Assembly: GCA_051646105.1 (NCBI GenBank) | Contig: JBOFCO010000199.1 | Span: 1-10,107 of the forward strand | From: JBOFCO01 sp051646105 | GTDB lineage: Bacteria > Pseudomonadota > Alphaproteobacteria > Rhodobacterales > Rhodobacteraceae | Reading direction: 5' to 3' | DNA: 10,107 nucleotides | Shown here: positions 1-5,065 of the stretch, piece after piece | Layout of the letters: every line of letters begins with the position of its first letter | Numbering within the stretch: position 1 is the first letter of the stretch | Position numbers and translations under genes: made by a program | Notes under the pieces: generated by a model | Seen by the model: only the letters and a program-made list of their open reading frames with translations | The model's database searches: none | Told to the model about the DNA's origin: nothing

Positions 1-131
1 TTCGAATCCATCGCCCGTTCGGTGACCTGCTGGTTTTCACGGAACGCGCCCGACTGCTTCAGAAGCTCGTCCACCAGCGTGGTCTTGCCGTGGTCGACGT
101 GCGCGATGATCGCGATGTTGCGAAGTTCCAT
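1..131 (-). CDS. typA: Ribosome-associated translational GTPase TypA/BipA (N-terminal fragment)
   Basis: Only the first 43 codons are inside the window; the gene continues off the left edge. The protein begins MELRNIAIIAHVDHGKTTLV, which holds the G1/P-loop AHVDHGKT (residues 10-17) typical of translational GTPases. The following stretch to QVTERAMDS (about residues 35-43) is the switch I approach characteristic of TypA/BipA rather than EF-Tu or LepA. TypA is a ribosome-binding GTPase of the EF-G superfamily involved in ribosome assembly and growth under cold or other stress. The ATG at 131 is the only sensible start; upstream is a weak purine stretch (GGCGGA on the minus strand, 4 nt before the ATG). 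It is on the same strand as the SMR gene upstream, 74 nt away, and no clear terminator or promoter lies between them. Identification rests on 43 residues but the motif is distinctive. Confidence 0.9.
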   Translation of the reverse strand, partial: MELRNIAIIAHVDHGKTTLVDELLKQSGAFRENQQVTERAMDS

Positions 132-205
132 GATGTCCGCCGTTTGATGCTGCGCCGCCGCGATAGAGCAAATCGGGCGGTTTGGCCAGTGCTGGCGGAA
201 GGCGG

Positions 206-541
206 TCAGTGGACCGAGGTTTTCGAGACGAAGTTGATAAGGACCGTCCCCGCGACGATCAGCCCGATACCGGTCAGTGCGGGCGTATCGAGTTTCTGCC
301 CGAAGACCAGATAACCGGACAGGGTTATCAGCAGGATACCGATCCCGGACCACAGCGCATAGGTGATCCCCAGTGGCAGCACCTTCAGCACCTGCATGAA
401 AAACGTGAAGGACAGCACAAAGCCCACCACCATCCCGACCGACGGCCAGAACCTTGTCATCTGCTGGCTGGCCTGCATGCAAGAGGTCGCAAATGTCTCG
501 AACAGGATGGCGAGCAGCAGGAACAGATAGGTTTTGGGCAT
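206..541 (-). CDS. SMR-family (EmrE/QacE-type) multidrug efflux protein
   Basis: This is a 111-residue, very hydrophobic protein of the usual SMR length (about 105-115) with four predicted membrane helices (roughly residues 4-22, 33-51, 58-76 and 86-105). The membrane-embedded acidic residue that binds protons and drug is Glu15 (one position later than EmrE Glu14), in AILFETFATS. The signature GITYALWSGIGILLI contains Tyr61 and Trp64, the equivalents of EmrE Tyr60 and Trp63, and GQKLD follows helix 3. By family knowledge it acts as a dimer in the inner membrane, exchanging protons for quaternary ammonium or other lipophilic cations. A single gene without a paired SMR partner suggests a homodimer. 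The EmrE-like WSG motif favours drug export over guanidinium (Gdx/SugE) export, but this is not certain. The start at 541 is supported by GGAA 7 nt upstream on the minus strand. It is divergent from the photolyase. Confidence 0.93.
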   Translation of the reverse strand: MPKTYLFLLLAILFETFATSCMQASQQMTRFWPSVGMVVGFVLSFTFFMQVLKVLPLGITYALWSGIGILLITLSGYLVFGQKLDTPALTGIGLIVAGTVLINFVSKTSVH

Positions 542-562
542 GGCAGGTTCCGTTCAGGTGAC

Positions 563-570
563 GTGATCAC
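563..570. promoter_or_regulatory. GTGATCAC perfect palindrome upstream of SMR gene
   Basis: An 8-bp perfect palindrome lies 22-29 nt upstream of the SMR start codon, in the divergent SMR/photolyase gap. Its position would suit an operator for a dimeric regulator acting on the SMR gene. It is short, and no second copy was seen nearby, so chance occurrence is possible. No convincing sigma-70 promoter for the SMR gene was found around it. Confidence 0.2.
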
Positions 571-648
571 ACATGCGTTCTGCCAGTTTGTCGCGGTTCG
601 GAACAGCGGGGTTGGCGACACCTTTCCTTGTAAAATCGACACGGGTCT

Positions 649-677
649 TGATCCCGCTTAGGGGCGGTGCGTATTGG
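649..677 (+). promoter_or_regulatory. Candidate RpoE/ChrR-type (ECF) promoter for the photolyase
   Basis: TGATCC at 649-654 is followed after 17 nt by TATTGG at 672-677; transcription would start near 684, leaving a short leader to the ATG at 701. In Rhodobacter sphaeroides the singlet-oxygen sigma factor RpoE (released from ChrR) recognises promoters with a TGATCC -35 box, and the photolyase gene phrA is a known member of that regulon. The -10 match is only approximate, and TGATCC-like words also occur by chance inside genes here. The call therefore rests on position and family precedent. Confidence 0.4.
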
Positions 678-700
678 GTTTCCAAGGGTCAGGGGGCGAC

Positions 701-2146
701 ATGGCGCAGGGACCGGTACTGTTGTGGCTGAGGCGCGATCTGCGGCTGGGCGATCACCCGGCGTTGCAGGCGGCGCTGGCCGATGCATGGGCGCGGGGTG
801 GCGGGCTGATCTGTCTTTTCATCCTTGATCCTGTGGCCGAAGGCTGGGGTGGGGCGCCGCGCTGGCGGCTGGGCGAAGGGTTGCGGGTGTTTGCCGACCG
901 GCTGGCAGCGACGGGGTCGCGGCTGATCCTGCGTCGTGGTGCGGCGGAAACGGTGCTGCGTGACGTGATTGATGAAAGCGGGGCGGTTTCCGTTCACTGG
1001 ACCCGTGTCTATGACCGCGACGGCATCGCCCGCGACACCGCCGTCAAGGCCGCGCTGAAGACTGCCGGCATCGCCGCCCGCAGCCATCCCGGTCATCTGC
1101 TGTTCGAGCCGATGGATGTCGAAACCGGGCAGGGTGGGCCCTATCGGGTCTATTCCCCGTTCTGGCGGGCGGTGAAGGATCGTCCGGTGCCGTTGGCAAG
1201 CCGTGCGCCTGAAACGCTGCCCCCGCCGGGCCGCTGGCCCGTGTCTGACCGGCTGGAGGACTGGGCGCTCGGCCGCGACATGCAGCGTGGTGCAGCGGTG
1301 GTGGCCGCACATGCGAAAGTGGGAGAGGCAGAGGCCGAACTGCGGCTGGAACGGTTTCTGGACGGGCCGATTGCCAGTTACAGGACCGACCGGGATTTCG
1401 TGGGGCGGGATGCCACCTCTGGCCTGTCCGAAAACCTGGCCTGGGGGGAAATCGGCCCCCGGCGCATCTGGCACGCCGGAATGCGGGCGATGCACGAAGG
1501 TGTGCCGGGGGCGGAACACTTTCTGAAAGAACTGGTCTGGCGCGAATTTGCCTGGCACCTGCTTTATCATTTCCCTGAAATGGACCGGCAGAACTGGCGG
1601 CGCGAATGGGATACCTTCCCCTGGCGTGGCGAAAACAACGATGCCGAACGATGGCGACGGGGCATGACCGGGGAACCGATCGTCGATGCTGCCATGCGCC
1701 AGATGTATGTGACCGGCACCATGCACAACCGCGCCCGGATGATCGCGGCAAGCTATCTGACCAAGCACCTGCTGACAGACTGGCGTGTCGGTCTGAACTG
1801 GTTCGCCGATTGCCTGATCGACTGGGATCCGGCCGCGAATGCGATGGGCTGGCAATGGGTGGCGGGATCAGGCCCCGATGCCGCGCCCTATTTCCGGGTG
1901 TTCAACCCCGCGACGCAGGCAGAACGCTACGATCCCGATGGCGCGTATCGCCGTCGTTTTATCGCGGAAATAGGCCGATCTGACGGGATGGAGCCAGAAG
2001 CGCTTGCCTATTTTGCCGCCGTTCCCCGCGCCTGGGGGCTTGATCCGGAGCGCCCCTATCCGGCACCGCTGGTCGATCTGGCGTCGGGGCGCGAACGGGC
2101 ACTGGCCGCCTATGGCGGGTTGAAAAAGGTGACCGACACGGCGTGA
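701..2146 (+). CDS. phrB: Deoxyribodipyrimidine (CPD) photolyase, cryptochrome/photolyase family
   Basis: This 481-residue flavoprotein would repair cyclobutane pyrimidine dimers in DNA using blue light. The N-terminal alpha/beta antenna domain starts VLLWLRRDLRLGDHPAL (about residues 6-22), and the C-terminal half is the FAD-binding helical domain. Substrate-site residues of E. coli photolyase are all present with a small offset: Glu277 and Trp280 (KELVWREF), Asn343, Arg344 and Met347 (MHNRARM), Trp384 and Trp386 (GWQW), and Asn380 facing the flavin N5. PYFRVFNP follows. This retention argues for a working CPD photolyase rather than a pure cryptochrome. The overall pattern (GGPYRVYSPFW, SGLSENLAWGEI) fits class I or the related class III of alphaproteobacteria; which antenna pigment it binds cannot be told. 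ATG 701 is preferred over an upstream in-frame TTG at 674, because AGGGGG lies 4 nt upstream of the ATG and the extra residues are not family-like. It is followed by a 146-nt gap and then trgA on the same strand. Confidence 0.93.
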   Translation: MAQGPVLLWLRRDLRLGDHPALQAALADAWARGGGLICLFILDPVAEGWGGAPRWRLGEGLRVFADRLAATGSRLILRRGAAETVLRDVIDESGAVSVHWTRVYDRDGIARDTAVKAALKTAGIAARSHPGHLLFEPMDVETGQGGPYRVYSPFWRAVKDRPVPLASRAPETLPPPGRWPVSDRLEDWALGRDMQRGAAVVAAHAKVGEAEAELRLERFLDGPIASYRTDRDFVGRDATSGLSENLAWGEIGPRRIWHAGMRAMHEGVPGAEHFLKELVWREFAWHLLYHFPEMDRQNWRREWDTFPWRGENNDAERWRRGMTGEPIVDAAMRQMYVTGTMHNRARMIAASYLTKHLLTDWRVGLNWFADCLIDWDPAANAMGWQWVAGSGPDAAPYFRVFNPATQAERYDPDGAYRRRFIAEIGRSDGMEPEALAYFAAVPRAWGLDPERPYPAPLVDLASGRERALAAYGGLKKVTDTA

Positions 2147-2292
2147 TCGCCGCCAAGCCAGACCGCATGCGCGAGTCGGATTGGCCACAGGCCGCAGGAA
2201 AATATTGAAAATCCACAGGATGTCTTGCGCGGTGATGCGCCACGGCGGAAACTGCCCGGAACCCATATCCACGACGCAGGGTCCGCCTCGCA

Positions 2293-2733
2293 ATGCCTAC
2301 CGCCGCCAAGCTTTTTGCCGCCGCCGCCTTTGCGGTTGTCGCCTTCTTCGCCGCCGAAACCTTCAAGCCTGCCATGCCGGATGGCACGGCCTTTGGCTTT
2401 TACAGCGCGATCTGCGCGGTTATCGGCGCGCTCTGCGGCTGGCTGGTGATGGGAAATCTGGTCGGACACGGCTACATGCGCTCGGGCGGTTACGGTATCC
2501 GCACGTCGGTCACCACGCTGTTCTTCTGCGTTGTTCTGTTCTCGATCTATGAAATGATCCAGCAGTCTATGAAACTGCGTTACAACGGCCCCGTAGACGC
2601 GCTTCAGGGCATGTTGATGATCGGGTTCGAGTACGTGAAGATGATGGGACGACCGGATTTCATCATCGTGCTCGGCGTCGGCGGTTACCTGGCCGGAATG
2701 TTCGCCGAATGGGCCGACGAGCGCTGGTCCTGA
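2293..2733 (+). CDS. trgA: TrgA family tellurite-resistance-associated membrane protein
   Basis: This 146-residue protein has four hydrophobic stretches (about residues 4-21, 34-53, 71-90 and 121-138), so it is probably an inner-membrane protein with four helices. It matches the remembered TrgA family pattern: start MPTAAKL, KPAMPDGT around residue 25, a CGW motif at the end of helix 2, RYNGPVDAL near residue 96, and a terminal GYLAGMFAEWADERW. In R. sphaeroides trgA together with trgB raises tellurite resistance when moved to another bacterium; the biochemical role of TrgA is unknown. The start is set by the conserved MPTAA beginning. The ribosome site is weak (CAGGG about 10 nt upstream). 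The 146-nt upstream region holds an AT-rich patch (2199-2212) and a loose TTGGCC-N16-TATTGA match at 2181-2208, not strong enough to call a promoter. trgB begins 6 nt after the stop codon, so the two are surely cotranscribed. Confidence 0.9.
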   Translation: MPTAAKLFAAAAFAVVAFFAAETFKPAMPDGTAFGFYSAICAVIGALCGWLVMGNLVGHGYMRSGGYGIRTSVTTLFFCVVLFSIYEMIQQSMKLRYNGPVDALQGMLMIGFEYVKMMGRPDFIIVLGVGGYLAGMFAEWADERWS

Positions 2734-2739
2734 TCGCTG

Positions 2740-3873
2740 ATGATGACCTTCTTCTTTTACGGCACATTGTGCCATGCACCGCTTCTGGCGGTGGTTCTTG
2801 GCCGGAATCCTGTCATGCGTCCCGCGACTCTCTCGGGATTTTCCGCGCATTGGGCCGCAGGGCAGCGCTTTCCGATCCTTTTGCCCGATATGGGCATGGC
2901 TGCGCAGGGTATGGTGGTCGAGGATCTGACCGCAGAGGAAATCGCGCGGCTTGACCATTACGAGGCAGGCTTCAGCTTTGTGATTCAGGAAGTTGACCTG
3001 CTGTCGGGCGAAGGGCCGGTGCGGGCGCAGGTTTATATGCCGGAACCGGGGCGCTGGGCAGCGGGTGCGCCGTGGCGGCTTCAGGACTGGGTTGATCGCT
3101 GGGGGGCGATCGTGACCGAAGCCGCGCGCGATTTCATGAAGCTTTACGGGCTGCGCAGCCCGCACGAAGTTCTGGCGCGCTGGAATGCGATGATGGTGCG
3201 GGCCGATGCAACGGTGCGCGCGGCGCCGGGTGGGCCGGTCACCCGTCGCCATCGGATGCAACAGGGCGATGTGGAAATCCTGGGGTGGCGGCAGCCCTAT
3301 GCCGCGTTTTTCGCGGTCGAGGAAACCGACCTTCGGCATCGCCGTTTCGACGGCAGCATGAGTGCGCCTGTCACCCGTGCGGCCTTCATTTCCGGCGATG
3401 CGGCGGTGGTGCTGCCCTATGATCCCGTGCGCGACCGGGTTCTGGTGATCGAACAGTTCCGCATGGCGCCACTGGCGCGCGGCGACCGCCAGCCCTGGGT
3501 GCTGGAACCCATCGCGGGCCGCGTCGACCCCGGTGAAACCCCCGAACAGGCCGCCCGGCGCGAGGCCGTGGAAGAGGCGGGTATCGCACTGGATGACCTG
3601 CTGCCCGTTGCGCATTACTATCCGTCGCCCGGCGCGGTGGCGGAATACCTGTTCACCTATGTCGCGCTCGCCGATCTGCCGGATGATGCTGCGCGCCTTG
3701 GCGGGCTGGATACCGAGGGCGAGGATATCCGCGCGCATCTGCTGTCGTTTGACGAGTTGATGGCGCTGGTCCACAGCGGCGAGGCAGAGAATGGTCCGCT
3801 GGTGCTGATCGCATGGTGGCTGATGGCCAACCGTGACCGTCTGCGCGCAGGCAAGCCTCCGTCCATGGCCTGA
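2740..3873 (+). CDS. trgB: TrgB: gamma-glutamylcyclotransferase-like domain fused to Nudix hydrolase
   Basis: This 377-residue soluble protein has two domains. The N-terminal part (about residues 3-125) looks like the GGCT/AIG2 fold: it opens FFFYGTL (residues 4-10, the substrate-loop motif) and has LDHYEAGF with Glu75, the position of the family's catalytic glutamate. The C-terminal part (about residues 185-365) is a Nudix hydrolase with a full Nudix box at residues 260-282 (G-x5-E-x7-REAVEEAGI) of the ADP-sugar pyrophosphatase type. Family knowledge suggests hydrolysis of ADP-ribose or a similar nucleotide sugar, and possibly release of 5-oxoproline from gamma-glutamyl compounds; neither is proven for TrgB. 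It partners trgA in R. sphaeroides tellurite resistance. The start could be ATG 2740 or the adjacent ATG 2743. The last sense codon (Ala) and the stop form the beginning of the first copy of an 18-bp tandem repeat. Confidence 0.9.
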   Translation: MMTFFFYGTLCHAPLLAVVLGRNPVMRPATLSGFSAHWAAGQRFPILLPDMGMAAQGMVVEDLTAEEIARLDHYEAGFSFVIQEVDLLSGEGPVRAQVYMPEPGRWAAGAPWRLQDWVDRWGAIVTEAARDFMKLYGLRSPHEVLARWNAMMVRADATVRAAPGGPVTRRHRMQQGDVEILGWRQPYAAFFAVEETDLRHRRFDGSMSAPVTRAAFISGDAAVVLPYDPVRDRVLVIEQFRMAPLARGDRQPWVLEPIAGRVDPGETPEQAARREAVEEAGIALDDLLPVAHYYPSPGAVAEYLFTYVALADLPDDAARLGGLDTEGEDIRAHLLSFDELMALVHSGEAENGPLVLIAWWLMANRDRLRAGKPPSMA

Positions 3874-3990
3874 GTCTGCCAGGGAGCCTGAGTCTGCCAG
3901 CGAGCCTGAGTCTGCCAGGGAGCCTGAGTCTGCCAGCGAGCCTGAGTCTGCCTGCGAGCCTGAGTTTGCCAGCCTGCTTGAGTTTGTCGG
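3868..3990 (+). repeat. 18-bp tandem repeat array between trgB and cysK
   Basis: Five complete 18-bp copies, GCCTGAGTCTGCCAG(G/C)GA, start at 3868, 3886, 3904, 3922 and 3940. A 14-nt partial copy follows at 3958 and a degenerate copy at 3972-3990 (with CTTGAGTTTGTC). Copies 1 and 3 end GGGA while 2 and 4 end GCGA, so copies 1+2 and 3+4 form two identical 36-bp units; copy 5 differs from copy 4 by one base. Copy 1 begins on the final Ala codon of trgB, and each full copy contains TGA in the trgB frame, so gain or loss of whole units leaves the TrgB protein unchanged. CCTG/CAGG within copies 1 and 3 could form a 4-bp hairpin. No coding role is evident. Confidence 0.95.
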
Positions 3991-4033
3991 GCGGGCGGCC
4001 TAGGTATGAAGGCCAGAAAACAGGGGCGCAAGA

Positions 4034-5065
4034 ATGCGAATTGCCAAGGATCTGGCCGACAGTATCGGAAACACGCCGCTGATCCGGCTGAACAAGGCCA
4101 GCGAAACTACGGGGTGTGAAATCCTCGGCAAGGCCGAATTCATGAATCCGGGCCAGTCTGTCAAGGATCGCGCCGCGCTTTACATCATCCGCGATGCGGT
4201 GGCGAAGGGGCAACTGAAGCCCGGCGGCACGATTGTCGAGGGCACGGCCGGCAATACCGGTATCGGGCTGGCGCTGGTCGGGGCATCACTGGGGTTCAAG
4301 ACGGTCATCGTGATCCCCGAAACCCAGAGCCAGGAAAAGAAGGACATGATCCGCCTGGCGGGCGCAGAACTGGTGCAGGTGCCCGCCGTTCCCTACAAGA
4401 ATCCCAACAATTACGTGCGCTATTCGGGCCGTCTGGCCGAGGCGCTGGCGAAAACCGATCCGAACGGCGTGATCTGGGCCAACCAGTTCGACAATGTCGC
4501 AAATCGTCAGGCGCATCTGGAAACCACCGGCCCCGAAATCTGGGAACAGACAGGCGGCAGGGTGGACGGGTTTACCTGCGCGGTCGGATCAGGGGGAACA
4601 CTGGCGGGCGTTGCAATGGCCCTGCAGCCGAAAGGCGTGAAGATTGCGCTGGCCGATCCCGAAGGCGCTGCGCTGCATTCCTTCTATACCAGCGGCACGT
4701 TCGATGCGCCGGGAAATTCCATCACCGAAGGCATCGGGCAGGGCAGGGTGACCGCCAACCTGGAAGGCTTCCACCCCGATTTTTCCTACCGCATTCCCGA
4801 CAGCGAGGCGCTGCCCATCGTCTTTGACCTGTTGTCAGAGGAAGGTTTGTGCCTTGGCGGCTCTTCCGGCGTGAACATTGCCGGGGCGATCCGCATGGCC
4901 CGCGACATGGGGCCGGGCCATACGATCATCACCATCCTGTGCGACTATGGCACGCGCTATCAGTCAAAGCTGTTCAACCCGGAATTCCTGCGTGAAAAGG
5001 GTCTGCCCGTTCCCGAATGGCTGGATCGGGCGGCGCGCCCGGTTCCGGCCGTGTTCGAGAACTGA
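4034..5065 (+). CDS. cysK: Cysteine synthase A-like O-acetylserine sulfhydrylase (PLP enzyme)
   Basis: This 343-residue cytoplasmic enzyme makes L-cysteine from O-acetylserine and sulfide. Lys44 in NPGQSVKDRAA forms the Schiff base with pyridoxal phosphate, GSGGT (residues 185-189) is the phosphate-binding loop, and GGSSG near the C-terminal third is the conserved serine that hydrogen-bonds the cofactor ring nitrogen. The substrate loop reads EGTAGNTG (residues 69-76) instead of the common EPTSGNTG, so the usual serine is alanine; the protein is also longer than typical CysK (about 310-320) through a C-terminal extension. In R. sphaeroides cysK sits beside trgAB and its loss lowers tellurite resistance. 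AGGGG is placed 7 nt before the ATG. A weak promoter match (TTGTCG-N15-TATGAA, 3984-4010) lies after the repeat array; read-through from trgB is equally possible. The stop codon overlaps the next start codon by one base. Confidence 0.93.
   Translation: MRIAKDLADSIGNTPLIRLNKASETTGCEILGKAEFMNPGQSVKDRAALYIIRDAVAKGQLKPGGTIVEGTAGNTGIGLALVGASLGFKTVIVIPETQSQEKKDMIRLAGAELVQVPAVPYKNPNNYVRYSGRLAEALAKTDPNGVIWANQFDNVANRQAHLETTGPEIWEQTGGRVDGFTCAVGSGGTLAGVAMALQPKGVKIALADPEGAALHSFYTSGTFDAPGNSITEGIGQGRVTANLEGFHPDFSYRIPDSEALPIVFDLLSEEGLCLGGSSGVNIAGAIRMARDMGPGHTIITILCDYGTRYQSKLFNPEFLREKGLPVPEWLDRAARPVPAVFEN

Noticed and set aside
1..9. TTCGAATCC matching the T-loop region of the tRNA-Ser at about 7661-7669, as a possible att repeat
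   Set aside because: At the left edge the word is coding sequence of typA (antisense of the MDS codons); nine bases is too short and no flanking similarity exists.
2110..3774. 554-codon minus-strand open frame opposite trgA/trgB
   Set aside because: Antisense to two well-supported genes, with low-complexity basic composition and no recognisable domain.
3868..3990. CRISPR array
   Set aside because: Units are contiguous 18-mers without unique spacers, so this is a simple tandem repeat.
3978..4010. Strong promoter for cysK after the repeat array
   Set aside because: TTGAGT and TTGTCG -35-like words have either a poor -10 (TAGGTA) or bad spacing (15 or 21 nt) to TATGAA, so only a weak possibility is noted in the cysK entry.
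3653..4213. Minus-strand frames through the 18-bp array giving a repetitive Arg/Leu- or Gln/Trp-rich peptide
   Set aside because: The 18-nt period is a multiple of three, so any frame lacking a stop yields a repeat peptide; there is no ribosome site or family match, and it overlaps trgB and cysK.
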